DNA of 64,000 bases, from positions 806,001 through 870,000 of the forward strand of contig NZ_NETK01000001.1 in the NCBI RefSeq assembly GCF_002343915.1. Direction: 5' to 3'. The position numbers and the translations under genes were made by a program. The stretch's first letter is position 1. Each line of letters opens with the position of its first letter. Below the pieces are notes generated by a model. That model worked only from the letters and a program-made list of their open reading frames with translations, was not told the DNA's origin and made no database searches. This document shows, piece after piece, positions 17,938 through 26,592 of this stretch. This DNA comes from Nannocystis exedens. Lineage in GTDB: Bacteria; Myxococcota_A; Polyangia; Nannocystales; Nannocystaceae.

Positions 17938-18993
17938 TCAGTCCCGTTCGGGCTTCAGGTCGCGCTGCATCAGCGCCGCCACGGCCCGCCGCACGCTCAT
18001 GCCCTCGTAGAGGATCGCGTGCATGATCTGGGTGATCGGCATCTCGACTTGCTCGCGCTGGGCCAGGCGATGAGCGCTGAGCGTGTTGTTGACGCCCTCG
18101 GCGACCATCCCCATCTCGTCGAGGATCTCCTGCAGCGCCCGACCCTGCCCGAGCGCCAGCCCGACCCTGCGATTGCGCGACAGGCCGCCGGTGCAGGTGA
18201 GCACGAGGTCGCCGAGCCCGGCCAGCCCCGACAGCGTGACGGGGTCGGCGCCGAGGGCGATGCACAGGCGACCGATCTCCGCCAGCCCGCGCGTGATCAG
18301 GGCCGCGCGCGCGTTCTGGCCCAGCCCGGCGCCGTCGCACACGCCGGCGGCCAGCGCGATCACGTTCTTGAACGCCCCGCCGAGCTCGACGCCGACGACG
18401 TCGTGGGTGACGTAGACCCGCAGCCCGTCGCCGTGCATCCACTGCTGGATCGCGGCGGCCGCCGCCGCGTCGGCGCTGGCGATCACCACCGCCGTCGGCA
18501 GCCCGCGCGCGACCTCGGCGGCGAAGCTCGGCCCGCCGAGCACCGCCATCCGCTCCGCATGTTCTTTGGGCAATGTCTCTTGGACCACGTCGGCCATGGT
18601 CCGCAGGCTGTCGATCTCGACCCCCTTGGCGGCCACCAGGTAGTACGGCCGCGGCGCCGCGCCGGCGAGCTCGGCCAGGGCGGCGCGGACCAGGTGGAGC
18701 GTGGCCCGGAGCCCGTGGCTGGGGATGGCGAGGATGACGAAGCCGGCGGCCGCGAGCGCGCGGCCGAGGTCGTGCTCGACCGCGAGGTTGTCGGGGAACG
18801 GGAACTCGGGCAGGTAGCGGGCGTTGACGCGGGCGGCCGCCATCGCCTCGTAGTGTTCGACGCTGCGGGTCCACAGCCGGACGGGCAGCCCGCGGCGGGC
18901 GCAGTGGAGGGCCAGCGCGGTGCCCCAACTGCCGGCGCCGAGCACGGCGACCGTCGGTGGCGGCGGGGACGCGGGAGCGTTCGTCATCGCCAC
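17938..18993 (-). CDS. gpsA: Glycerol-3-phosphate dehydrogenase [NAD(P)+]
   Basis: The protein has 351 residues and reduces dihydroxyacetone phosphate to sn-glycerol 3-phosphate for phospholipid synthesis. The NAD(P)-binding motif is VAVLGAGSWGTALA. AKGVE, VLGGPSFAAEVARGLPTAVV and ELGGAFKNVIALAAG (catalytic Lys) are diagnostic, followed by LAGLGDLVLTCTG. Length is normal. It is followed on the same strand by the kinase gene after a 252-base gap and preceded by the thioesterase gene 21 bases away. Confidence 0.95.
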   Translation of the reverse strand: MAMTNAPASPPPPTVAVLGAGSWGTALALHCARRGLPVRLWTRSVEHYEAMAAARVNARYLPEFPFPDNLAVEHDLGRALAAAGFVILAIPSHGLRATLHLVRAALAELAGAAPRPYYLVAAKGVEIDSLRTMADVVQETLPKEHAERMAVLGGPSFAAEVARGLPTAVVIASADAAAAAAIQQWMHGDGLRVYVTHDVVGVELGGAFKNVIALAAGVCDGAGLGQNARAALITRGLAEIGRLCIALGADPVTLSGLAGLGDLVLTCTGGLSRNRRVGLALGQGRALQEILDEMGMVAEGVNNTLSAHRLAQREQVEMPITQIMHAILYEGMSVRRAVAALMQRDLKPERD

Positions 18994-19014
18994 TGGTTTT
19001 ACACCTCGCCCGCG

Positions 19015-19449
19015 TCAGCGCGCGACCACCGGGAACGCCGCCCGCAGCTCCTCGGGCACGCGCGCCAGCGACTGGCCGGCGATCTTGACGAACACCCAGC
19101 GGGTCTCGGCGGTCGCCAGCACCGTCGCGTCGGCCGGTCGCACGATCTCGTAGCGGCGCAGCGAGTGGATCTTCCCCATCTCGGTCACCCACGTGCGGAC
19201 GACCACGGCGTCGCCGAGGCGGGCCGGGCGGAGGTACTCGATCGCGTGCGCGCGCACCACCCACGTCGCTCCGAGCTCGCGGTAGCGCGCGAACGGCCAG
19301 CCGACCGCGACCGAGTGCGCCTTCGCGGCCGTCTGCGTCCAGGCCAGGTAGTGGAGGTTGTTGACGTGGTCGAGCTCGTCGATCTCGTCGGGCGTGACGG
19401 AGTGATGGTGATCGAACACGCCCGGGAGCGCCGCGAGGTCGGCCGTCAT
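19015..19449 (-). CDS. Acyl-CoA thioesterase, hotdog fold (4HBT type)
   Basis: The protein has 144 residues. The 4-hydroxybenzoyl-CoA thioesterase pattern is visible: VTPDEIDELDHVNNLHYLAW, with the catalytic Asp and the conserved His-Val-Asn, then IEYLRPARLGDAVVVRTWV and ETRWVFVKI. It probably hydrolyses acyl-CoA thioesters; the specificity is unknown. It is only 21 bases upstream of gpsA on the same strand, so co-transcription with a phospholipid precursor gene is likely. Confidence 0.88.
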   Translation of the reverse strand: MTADLAALPGVFDHHHSVTPDEIDELDHVNNLHYLAWTQTAAKAHSVAVGWPFARYRELGATWVVRAHAIEYLRPARLGDAVVVRTWVTEMGKIHSLRRYEIVRPADATVLATAETRWVFVKIAGQSLARVPEELRAAFPVVAR

Positions 19450-19723
19450 GCGGCGCGAGTAGAGCACGGCCGCCGGCCCGGGCGCGAGCCTCAGCGCGGC
19501 GCGTCGGCGGCCGGGCTCGGCGTCTGCGGGCCGAGCACCTGCAGCGTCGCGCGGTGCGAGGCGATCCCGCCGGGCACCCGCCGGATCGCGTCGACGTCGA
19601 ACACCTTCTTCGCCGCCGGTCGCGGCCCCGCCTGCACCCCACCCACGGCGCGAAGGTAGCTGCACGGCCGGGGCGCGCGCAAGGTCGGCGGGTGGGGGTA
19701 GAGCGCCCTCGCCCGCGGCCGCG

Positions 19724-19732
19724 TGCTAGCGT
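19724..19732 (+). promoter_or_regulatory. Extended -10 element TGCTAGCGT
   Basis: It lies 20 bases before ATG 19753. The same TGCTAGC form occurs just upstream of starts at 20979 and 29797, which suggests a shared core promoter type giving short or leaderless transcripts. Confidence 0.35.
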
Positions 19733-19752
19733 CGGCCCCGACCTCGCCGCCG

Positions 19753-20730
19753 ATGCTCCCGCCGCTGTACGGCCGCTGGATCTCCGACCTGCTCGGAGGG
19801 CCATTACCCGAAGAACAGGCCGCGACCTGCAGCGACTGCGTGCAGTGTCAGAGCCACGTGCCCGAGGGCTACCGGTTCGCCGACGCCACCAAGTGCTGCA
19901 CCTACGTGCCGGCGCTGCCGAACTTCCTCGTCGGCGGCGGGCTGAGGGCCGGCTCGCTCGCCGGGCGCGAGCGGCTGCTGCGGCGCATGGCCGCGCAGCC
20001 CGGCAGCGTCAGCCCGCACGGGCTCGACGCCACCGAGGACGAGCGCGACCGCTACCGCGACATCCTCGCCGCCGAGCAGTTCGGCCGCGACCCGTCCCTG
20101 TTCTGCCCCTACTACCTCGCCGAGGCGGGCGGGCTGTGCGGCGTGTGGCGCCACCGCAACGGCATCTGCGCGACCTGGTACTGCAAGCACGACCGCGGCG
20201 CGCGCGGCCAGCGGTTCTGGCAGGCGCTCGAGGTGCTGCTCACCGCCGTCGAGCGCGAGCTCAGCCACTGGTGCGCCTGCACGATCCTGTTCGAGGAGAC
20301 CCCGCCGGTCGACAGCGGCGAGGCCGCGTGGAGCTGGTGGTCGGGCCGCGAGGGCGAGTTCTTCCGCCGCGCCGCGGAGCTTGTCGAGGCGCTCACCTGG
20401 TCCGAAGTACAGGCGCTGATCGGGCCCGCGATCGAGGCCCAGGTCGGCGATCTCCTGGCCGCCCACGCCGCGCTCGCCGGGCCGCTGCCCGACGCGCTCC
20501 AGCTCGGCACGATCCGCGTCTCCCACCGCGGCGTCGAGCGCAGCCGCGTCGTCACCTACCTCGACACCGACGCGCTCGAGCTGCCGACCGCCCTCCTCGA
20601 CCTCTTGCCGCGCTTCGACGGCCGCCCGACCGGCGCCGTCCTCGCCGAGCTGCGCGGCCTCGGCGTCGAGGTCTCCCCCGCCCTCCTGCGCCTGCTCGTC
20701 GACTTCGAGCTGCTGACCGACGCTGCCTGA
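19753..20730 (+). CDS. Cys-rich conserved hypothetical protein, possibly metal-binding
   Basis: The protein has 325 residues and no signal peptide. The N-terminal third has a dense Cys cluster: TCSDCVQCQSHV, then KCCTYVPALPNFLVGG. Further cysteines appear in LFCPYYLAEAGGLCGVW, GICATWYCKH and HWCACTILF. About 13 cysteines in recurring short spacings suggest iron-sulfur or zinc binding. The C-terminal 80 residues (TALLDLLPRFDGRPTGAVLA, LLRLLVDFELL) look like a winged-helix-type module of the kind used in peptide-modification partners. The family is not recognised. ATG 19753 is preferred over GTG 19723, which overlaps the promoter element. Confidence 0.7.
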   Translation: MLPPLYGRWISDLLGGPLPEEQAATCSDCVQCQSHVPEGYRFADATKCCTYVPALPNFLVGGGLRAGSLAGRERLLRRMAAQPGSVSPHGLDATEDERDRYRDILAAEQFGRDPSLFCPYYLAEAGGLCGVWRHRNGICATWYCKHDRGARGQRFWQALEVLLTAVERELSHWCACTILFEETPPVDSGEAAWSWWSGREGEFFRRAAELVEALTWSEVQALIGPAIEAQVGDLLAAHAALAGPLPDALQLGTIRVSHRGVERSRVVTYLDTDALELPTALLDLLPRFDGRPTGAVLAELRGLGVEVSPALLRLLVDFELLTDAA

Positions 20731-20739
20731 ACGTCCAGA

Positions 20740-20799
20740 CATGCCTTGAAGGCCATGCCCATTCGGCCATGCTCGATGGCACATGCTCTCTCAAACATG
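20740..20799. repeat. CATG array, five cores, exact 14-base period
   Basis: CATG at 20740, 20754, 20768, 20782 and 20796. It begins 9 bases after the stop of the Cys-rich gene. Confidence 0.95.
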
Positions 20800-20841
20800 T
20801 TTCCGGAGCCACGGCGTCACCGCCGCGGCCCCTGGCGGGGA

Positions 20842-20868
20842 CGGGGCCGCCGGCCGGGGACCGGCGGC
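20842..20868. terminator. GC-rich hairpin, possible terminator
   Basis: GGGCCGCCGG (20842-20851) pairs with CCGGCGGCCC (20859-20868) over a 7-base loop and is followed by TT only. It lies in the gap after the Cys-rich gene and downstream of a CATG array. Confidence 0.5.
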
Positions 20869-20960
20869 CCTTCGCGGTGGACCCCGCCACGAGCCGGCCG
20901 ACGCCGCGCGGCCGCGGCCCCCGCGCGCCGCACAGCCCTGGTGACCGGCGCGCGCGGATC

Positions 20961-20969
20961 TGCTAGCCT
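20961..20969 (+). promoter_or_regulatory. Extended -10 element TGCTAGCCT
   Basis: It ends 9 bases before GTG 20979, so the predicted transcript is leaderless. GTGACC at 20941-20946 lies 17 bases upstream of the hexamer TAGCCT and is a weak -35 candidate. Confidence 0.4.
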
Positions 20970-20978
20970 GCGCGCGCC

Positions 20979-21617
20979 GTGACGCTGTCCCAGCGGACAT
21001 CCTCGCTCGCCGCCCTCGCCGTGGTCCTCGCGTGCGGAGACGCCGAGGAGCCCGCGGCGCCCGTCGAGGCGTCCACCGACGCGGCAGCACCCGCCGCCGC
21101 CCCCGAGGAGCCCGCGCCGCCCGACCCTTTCGCCGCCGAGGGCATCGAGGCCGCGCGCCCGGGCCTGCGCTTCGGCTGGCCGGTCGAGAGCCCGCACATC
21201 ACCTCGTACTTCGGCTGGCGCACCAACCCGATGACGGGCGTCGGCACCAAGCTGCACCGCGGCCTCGACCTGCGCGGCGGGATCGGCGACCTCATCCTCA
21301 GCATCGGCCCCGGCGTGGTCGCCTTCGCCGGTCAGGACCTGCTGCTCGGCAACCTCGTGATCGTCGACCACGGCCTCGGCGTCACCTCTTACTACGGGCA
21401 CATGCACGACATCCTGGTCCACGCCGGCCTGCCCGTCGACCGCGGCACGGCCCTCGGCCTGGTCGGCAACACCGGCCGCAGCGAGGCCCCCCACCTCCAC
21501 CTGACCGTCAAGATCGGCGCGCTCGCCGTCGACCCGCTGTGGCTGATCGGCGCCCCGCTGCACGGCTATCCCGGCCTGCCGGCCCTGGCCGAGGCCGACA
21601 CCGACGTCGAGTACTAG
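20979..21617 (+). CDS. M23 (LytM) family metallopeptidase lipoprotein
   Basis: The protein has 212 residues. A short lipoprotein signal ends LAVVLACG. An Ala/Pro/Glu linker leads to the LytM domain: HITSYFGWRTNPMTGVGTKL, zinc ligands in HRGLDLRG, then VIVDHGLGVTSYYGHM and SEAPHLHLTV with the second His pair. It should cleave peptidoglycan cross-links or act as an activator in the envelope. Both zinc-ligand motifs look intact, so catalytic activity is plausible. The GTG start directly follows the promoter-like element. Confidence 0.9.
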   Translation: MTLSQRTSSLAALAVVLACGDAEEPAAPVEASTDAAAPAAAPEEPAPPDPFAAEGIEAARPGLRFGWPVESPHITSYFGWRTNPMTGVGTKLHRGLDLRGGIGDLILSIGPGVVAFAGQDLLLGNLVIVDHGLGVTSYYGHMHDILVHAGLPVDRGTALGLVGNTGRSEAPHLHLTVKIGALAVDPLWLIGAPLHGYPGLPALAEADTDVEY

Positions 21618-21626
21618 CCCTTCGGA

Positions 21627-21686
21627 CATGCCTTCGAGCGCATGCCCGTTCACCATGCCCGATGGGGCATGTCCTTGGCGTCATCT
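21627..21686. repeat. CATG array in convergent gap
   Basis: Cores at 21627, 21641, 21654, 21668 and a CATC at 21682, with spacings of 14, 13, 14 and 14. It begins 10 bases after the M23 stop, in a 164-base gap between convergent genes. Confidence 0.9.
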
Positions 21687-21781
21687 CGTCACCGGCCCGA
21701 GGCCCGCCCGCACGCGGCCGCGTCGCCGCCGCGAGCCGCCGCCTTTGCGGGCGGCGCGGGCCGTCGCCGGGGCTCCGCCGC

Positions 21782-23458
21782 TCACTCGCCGAACACGCGC
21801 ACCAGCTCCATGTTCGCCGGGACATGCTCCTTGAGCCATGTCCCGACGCGCACCCGTGACGCCCGCCAGAACTCCGCCAGTGTCGTCCCCACCGCCGCGT
21901 CGAGCCCCTGGACCAGCGCCACGAACCCGCGGATCGCCGGCGCCAGGGTCGGCGCGCGCAGCGGGTCCGAGCCGTGGCGCGGCGCGATCGCCCCGATATC
22001 GAAGTTGCGGGTGCGGGCCAGCGCCGGCGCCACCGGGTCGCGCGGCTCGATCAGCAGGTACAGGTCGCCCTGTCCCGGCGCCGCCGCGCGCTCGCGCAGG
22101 TGGACGCACACGAACCCGAGCCGGTCGGGCCCCGCCTCGCCGAGCTCGCGCCCCTGGCCCTCGGCGCGGGCCGTCTGGCGCGCCGTCGCCTCGTCGCGCA
22201 CCTCGTCGAGCGCCAGGTTCTGCACCAGCCCGCTCGTCAGCACCACGAACGCCTTCTGCGGCTTCAGCTCGGTGTCGCGGGTCAGCAAGATCCGCTTCGA
22301 CTCCCAGAAGTAGTCCTCGCGGTACAGGTTCTGCTGGTAGTAGAAGCGGACCATCCGCAGCAGGTCGCCGAACATCTCGCGGTGGTGCGCCTGGTACTTC
22401 GCGCGCGCGCTCGCCTCGTCGGCGCCGTCCCGCAGCACCGCGATCGCCGTGCGACCCGCGTGCCACGCCGAGTGCATCGCCAGCAGCACGCCGGTGGACA
22501 GCACCGGGTCGATGAAGCCGGCGGCGTCGCCGATCTGGATCCACCCGGGACCTGTCACTTCGGACATGCGGTAGCTCCAGTCGCGCTCGTGGCGGACCGG
22601 CGTCGCCCGCGTCGCCGCCGGCCCGAGCACCGGGCCCAGCTCGCGCGCCGCCGCCAGCAGGGCGTCGAAGTCGCGGCGCGGCGCCCCGCGGGCCTCGCCG
22701 GCGTCGAGCTGCACCACCCCGACGCTCGCCTTGCCGCCGCCGATCGGGAAGAACCACCACCACTGCTCGGCCTCCGCCACAAACAGCGCCTGCTCGTGGC
22801 GCGGCGGCGGCACGCCGACGCAGCCGGTGAAGTGGGCCCACATCGCCTGGTGCCTCAGCCCCGCGATCTCCTCGCGGCGGCCCTTCGCGCGGCCGAGCAG
22901 CATCGACTGCCCGGTCGCGTCGATCACCAGCCGCGCCCGCGTCTCGTGCGACTGCCCCGCGCGCTCCCACGTCGCGCCGACCAGGCGCTCGCCGTCCCAC
23001 GACAGCGTCCGCGCCACCGCCCGGTCGAGCACCGTCGCCCCCGCGCGCGTCGCCGCGGCGAACAGGATCGCGTCGAAGCGCGCGCGCTCGACCAGCCACG
23101 CGTGGTCGTAGGCGTCGCTGTCGTAGAACCACAGGTCCCAGCGCGGCGTCTTGCCCCACCCCCACAGCGTGCTGCCGGTCTTGCGCCCGAAGCCGGCCGC
23201 CTCGACCTCGGCGAGCGCGTCGATCTCGGCCAGGATCGGGATGATCCCCGGCAGCAAGCTCTCGCCCACGTGCGCCCGCGGGTGCGCGCCGGCCTCGAGC
23301 AGCAGCACGCGCAGCCCCGCCTTCGCCATCACCGCCGCCGCCGTGCTGCCCGCCGGCCCGCCGCCGATCACCAGCACGTCGACCGCGTCCGGCCCCGCGA
23401 CCTCCGTCACGAGCGCCCCCTCGTGAGCGGCGCCCCTCTGACGTGCTTCTTCGGACAT
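21782..23458 (-). CDS. FAD-dependent halogenase-like oxidoreductase
   Basis: The protein has 558 residues. FAD-binding GGGPAGS is near residue 33, followed by VGESLLPGIIP. Next come a tryptophan-rich strand WWWFFPIGGGKASVGV at the place of the halogenase WxWxIP motif, and GWIQIGDAAGFIDPVLSTGV. These are features of flavin halogenases and related group A monooxygenases (CmlS/PltA-like). The substrate is unknown. No carrier protein or reductase gene is adjacent, so a secondary-metabolite role is not shown. ATG 23458 lies inside a CATG unit; a GTG about 16 codons later is an alternative. MSEVTG before the GDAAG motif also derives from a repeat unit. Confidence 0.75.
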   Translation of the reverse strand: MSEEARQRGAAHEGALVTEVAGPDAVDVLVIGGGPAGSTAAAVMAKAGLRVLLLEAGAHPRAHVGESLLPGIIPILAEIDALAEVEAAGFGRKTGSTLWGWGKTPRWDLWFYDSDAYDHAWLVERARFDAILFAAATRAGATVLDRAVARTLSWDGERLVGATWERAGQSHETRARLVIDATGQSMLLGRAKGRREEIAGLRHQAMWAHFTGCVGVPPPRHEQALFVAEAEQWWWFFPIGGGKASVGVVQLDAGEARGAPRRDFDALLAAARELGPVLGPAATRATPVRHERDWSYRMSEVTGPGWIQIGDAAGFIDPVLSTGVLLAMHSAWHAGRTAIAVLRDGADEASARAKYQAHHREMFGDLLRMVRFYYQQNLYREDYFWESKRILLTRDTELKPQKAFVVLTSGLVQNLALDEVRDEATARQTARAEGQGRELGEAGPDRLGFVCVHLRERAAAPGQGDLYLLIEPRDPVAPALARTRNFDIGAIAPRHGSDPLRAPTLAPAIRGFVALVQGLDAAVGTTLAEFWRASRVRVGTWLKEHVPANMELVRVFGE

Positions 23459-23501
23459 GCCCCTTCAGCCATGCTCTTTCGACCCTGGCTCCGGGGACAT
23501 G
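23456..23501. repeat. CATG array at the halogenase start
   Basis: Cores at 23456, 23470, 23484 (CCTG) and 23498, all 14 apart. The first core supplies the ATG of the halogenase-like gene on the minus strand. Confidence 0.9.
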
Positions 23502-23526
23502 CCCGAGCGCTCCTGCGGCGTCCCCG

Positions 23527-25389
23527 TCACCCGCCGGCCCTCGCCCCGCGGTACAGGAAGAAGCAGATCGCCAGCACCAGCGCCAGCGTCGCCAGCTCGC
23601 CGACCTCGCCGCCGAGCAGCGGCGGGGCCTTCTTCGGCACCAGGCCCGAGACCACCAGCCCGGCGACCAGCACCCCGGCGAGGCCCTCGCCGGCGACCAC
23701 CCCGGCGGCCGCGAGGATCCCGGTGCGGGCCTCGCCCTCGGCCGGGCGGCCGCGCTCGGACAGCGCGCGCACGCAGCCGCCGATGAAGATCGGCAGCATC
23801 GACGCGATCGGCAGGTACACCCCGATCGCGAACGCCAGGCCCGACACCCCGCACAGCATCGCCGCGCCGGAGATCCCCGCCCCCGTGGCGACCAGGCCCC
23901 ACGGCAGCTCGCCGCTGAGCACGCCCTCGATGATCGTCTTCATCAGGGTCGCCTGCGGCGCCGCCAGCTCCTTGCCGCCGAAGCCGTAGCTCGACAGCAG
24001 CAGCACCGTCCCGGCCACCACCCAGCAGGCGCACGCGGCCCCGATGAGCTGCCCGAGCTGCTGCCAGGCCGGCGTCGCGCCGACCAGGTAGCCGGTCTTC
24101 AGGTCCTGCGAGATGTCGCCGGCCTTCGACGTCGCCACCGCCACCACCGTCCCGACCGTCAGCACCGCCGCCCGCGCGCCGAGGTCGTCCCAGCCGAGCG
24201 CCGCGAACACGGCCGCGGTGCCGAGCAGCGTCACCAGCGTGATCCCCGACGTCGGCTGCGACGACACCCCGACGATGCCGACGATGCGGGCGGCCACCGC
24301 GACCGACAGCAGCCCGAACACCGCCACCCCGAGCGCGCACACCAGCCGGGCGACAAACCCCAGGTCGCCGGCGACGAGCCCGGGCACCAGCGCGACCGCG
24401 GCGATCACCACCGCGATCGCCGCGGCGATGAACCCGCCCGGCAGGTCGCGGTCGGTCGCCGCGCCGGCGGCCGCCTTCTCGCCTGTCTCTTTGCGCATGC
24501 CCCTTGCGACAGAGACGAACGCACCTGCCATCATGGGCATGTTCTTGAGGACAGTCAGGATCCCCGCCGTCGCCACCGCCCCCGCGCCGATGTAGCGGAT
24601 GTACTGGCGCCAGATCTGCGACGCGTCCATCTGCGCGATCGTCAGCTCGCGCTCGGGGTAGAGCGGCCCCGGCAGGCCGGCGCCGATCCACGCGATCAGC
24701 GGGATCAGGGCCAGCGACGACACCACCGCGCCGGCCACCACCACCGCCGCCTGGCGGTAGCCGAGGATGAACCCGACGGCCAGGAGCGCCGGCGCGAACT
24801 CCAGCGCCACCTCGGCCTTGGGCAGGAGCGGCACCGCCGCGCCCGCCTCGCTCGGCACCGCGAACAGCAGCGCCACCAGCAGCTTCATGCCGGCGCCGAC
24901 CGCCATGCCGCGGAAGATCCACGCGCTGCCGGACGCGCTGGTGGTCGTCGCCCGCAGCACCTCGGCGCAGGCGCGGCCCTCGGGGTACGGCAGCTCGCCG
25001 TGGCCGTCGACGATCAGCATGCGCCGCAGCGGGATCATCGCCGCCAGGCCGAGCACCCCGCCGAGCAGGGCCAGCAGCGCGATCTGCCAGAACGGCGGCG
25101 CGAGGCCCCACAGGAACAGCGCCGGGATGGTGAAGATCGTGCCGGTCGCCAGCGACGTCGACGCCGAGCCGATCGTCTGTGACAGGTTGGCCTCGAGCAG
25201 GCTGGCGCGCCCGCGCAGCAGCGCCACCGTCATCACCGACGCCGGGATCGACGCCGACACCGTCATGCCGACCTTGAGCCCGAGGTAGGCGTTGGCGGCC
25301 CCGAACACGACCCCGAGCGCGACCCCGGTGACGACCGCGCGGGCCGTGAACTCGCGCAGGGAGGGCTGGGGGCTCGTCGGGTCGGTCAC
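23527..25389 (-). CDS. OPT family oligopeptide/metal-chelate transporter
   Basis: The protein has 620 residues and about 14-16 hydrophobic segments. OPT signatures include AANAYLGLKVGMTVSASIPA near the N-terminus, a later SGITLVTLLG stretch, AGDISQDLKTGYLVGATP and GLAFAIGVYLPIASMLPIFI. Family members import peptides or metal chelates across the inner membrane by proton symport. A cytoplasmic loop (LKNMPMMAGAFVSVARGMRK) is encoded by six CATG-type cores at exact 14-base spacing, though the residues still fit the family pattern. It lies upstream of the halogenase-like gene on the same strand. Confidence 0.92.
   Translation of the reverse strand: MTDPTSPQPSLREFTARAVVTGVALGVVFGAANAYLGLKVGMTVSASIPASVMTVALLRGRASLLEANLSQTIGSASTSLATGTIFTIPALFLWGLAPPFWQIALLALLGGVLGLAAMIPLRRMLIVDGHGELPYPEGRACAEVLRATTTSASGSAWIFRGMAVGAGMKLLVALLFAVPSEAGAAVPLLPKAEVALEFAPALLAVGFILGYRQAAVVVAGAVVSSLALIPLIAWIGAGLPGPLYPERELTIAQMDASQIWRQYIRYIGAGAVATAGILTVLKNMPMMAGAFVSVARGMRKETGEKAAAGAATDRDLPGGFIAAAIAVVIAAVALVPGLVAGDLGFVARLVCALGVAVFGLLSVAVAARIVGIVGVSSQPTSGITLVTLLGTAAVFAALGWDDLGARAAVLTVGTVVAVATSKAGDISQDLKTGYLVGATPAWQQLGQLIGAACACWVVAGTVLLLSSYGFGGKELAAPQATLMKTIIEGVLSGELPWGLVATGAGISGAAMLCGVSGLAFAIGVYLPIASMLPIFIGGCVRALSERGRPAEGEARTGILAAAGVVAGEGLAGVLVAGLVVSGLVPKKAPPLLGGEVGELATLALVLAICFFLYRGARAGG
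24482..24555. repeat. Six 14-base-phased cores inside the OPT gene
   Basis: Cores at 24482 (CCTG), 24496 (CATG), 24510 (CAGA), 24524 (CCTG), 24538 (CATG) and 24552 (CAGT). The period is exactly 14 within coding sequence. Confidence 0.8.
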
Positions 25390-25655
25390 GGCGGGCCTTC
25401 AGCAATACCAGAGGTCCCGACGCCGGCGAAGGCCGCCCCGCCGATCTCGCCGACGCTCAAGCATGGGGGCGAAGCGCCTGGTCCGGCGCATCGGACCGCG
25501 GGTGCGGGTGACGCAGCGTCCCGCCGTCGGCGAGCGCGAACCGGCCGGCACGCCGCGGGTCGGGGCCGAAGTCCCTCCGTGCGTCGGCCTCGTCGAGGCC
25601 GCGGAGCGCCTCGTCGTCGTCGCCCGGCCCGACGAGGCCGCGTGCTCCGTCCGGC

Positions 25656-26291
25656 TCACAGGCCCGAGAAGAAGCTGCGCGGGTCCTCGCCGCGGCGGTC
25701 GCGGGCCCAGCGGAGCCGCTGGCGGCGCCACGGCGTCAGGTCGATCCGCTGCGGCGCCCGCCAGTGGCCCTCGTGGGCCCGCTGCAGCAGCGGCGCGATC
25801 GCCAGCGGGTACTCGATCGGCGTCCGGCAGACCCACGCGACGCCTGTCCCGAAGGCCAGGCGGAGCTCCCACAGCGCCGCCGCCCGCCGCGACTCGCCGA
25901 GCCACGGCGCCGGCTCGTCGACGCGGACGCACAGCCCGCGCAGGCGGTCGCGCAGCAGCAGCGGCGCCCCCGGCCAGACCTCGAAGATCCCCGCCTGCGT
26001 CGTCGCCAGCAGGCGGTACAGCGGCGTCGGCGGGATCCCCGGCACCCGGCCCGTCGCCGCCCGCCACGCCCACGTGTCGCCCGGCGCCGCCCCCGGCGGC
26101 TCCGCGTCGCACAGCGCCCAGTCGATCCGCGCGGCCGACAGCGCCTCGTGGCCGCTGTCGAGCGTCGTGTGCACCCCCACCTCGCGGTCCCACCGCGCGA
26201 GCAGCGGCGCCGCCCGGCGGGCCCCGTCGCGCCCGCCGAACACCCGCTCGCCGAGCTCGTCGAGCGCCGCCGACAGCCGCGCCCGGCCCAT
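25656..26291 (-). CDS. Hypothetical protein
   Basis: The protein has about 211 residues with no signal peptide or membrane segment. It is rich in Trp and Arg (for example GDTWAWRAATGRVPGIPPTP, LTPWRRQRLRWARDRR), with an N-terminal helical region (RLSAALDELGERVFGG). The family is not recognised. ATG 26291 sits in a CATG unit; GTG 26315 is an alternative start. The frame also contains a repeat module at 25845-25862. The 266 bases after its stop, toward the OPT gene, hold nothing I can name. Confidence 0.6.
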   Translation of the reverse strand: MGRARLSAALDELGERVFGGRDGARRAAPLLARWDREVGVHTTLDSGHEALSAARIDWALCDAEPPGAAPGDTWAWRAATGRVPGIPPTPLYRLLATTQAGIFEVWPGAPLLLRDRLRGLCVRVDEPAPWLGESRRAAALWELRLAFGTGVAWVCRTPIEYPLAIAPLLQRAHEGHWRAPQRIDLTPWRRQRLRWARDRRGEDPRSFFSGL

Positions 26292-26507
26292 GTCCTCGGG
26301 GACAGGCCCGCTCACCCGCGCCTCCCGGCGAGCGCTCGTCCGACCTTTGAGACAGACACCTCGCCCCGCTCGCCGAAGCGCGACCCCCCGACCGTCGCCC
26401 GGGCGCTTCGGTCGCCGTTCGGCCGCCGGACAAGCACCCTGCTGGCAGATCCCCGGCGGATCGTCCTCGCCGCCCACCCGGCTGCGGGGCCCTCGGTCCC
26501 GCCCTCA

Positions 26508-26581
26508 CCTGCCCCTCGGGACATGTCCCTTCACCCCTGCCCGTCGCGCCCTGCCCTTGCGAACATGTCCTGGCGGACCTG
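26508..26581. repeat. Six cores with exact 14-base period
   Basis: CCTG 26508, CATG 26522, CCTG 26536, CCTG 26550, CATG 26564, CCTG 26578. A further CATG/CAGG pair lies at 26289/26303. The array ends 12 bases before the carA stop. No gene is seen in 26316-26592. Confidence 0.9.
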
Positions 26582-26592
26582 TCCGCCCGGAC

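Noticed and set aside
19491-19682. Small minus-strand gene (63 residues) upstream of the thioesterase
   Set aside because: No recognised domain and no ribosome-binding site; the length is expected by chance at this GC content.
25399-25655. Coding sequence between the OPT gene and the hypothetical gene
   Set aside because: Both strands are open for long stretches, but the peptides are Arg-rich low complexity without motifs.
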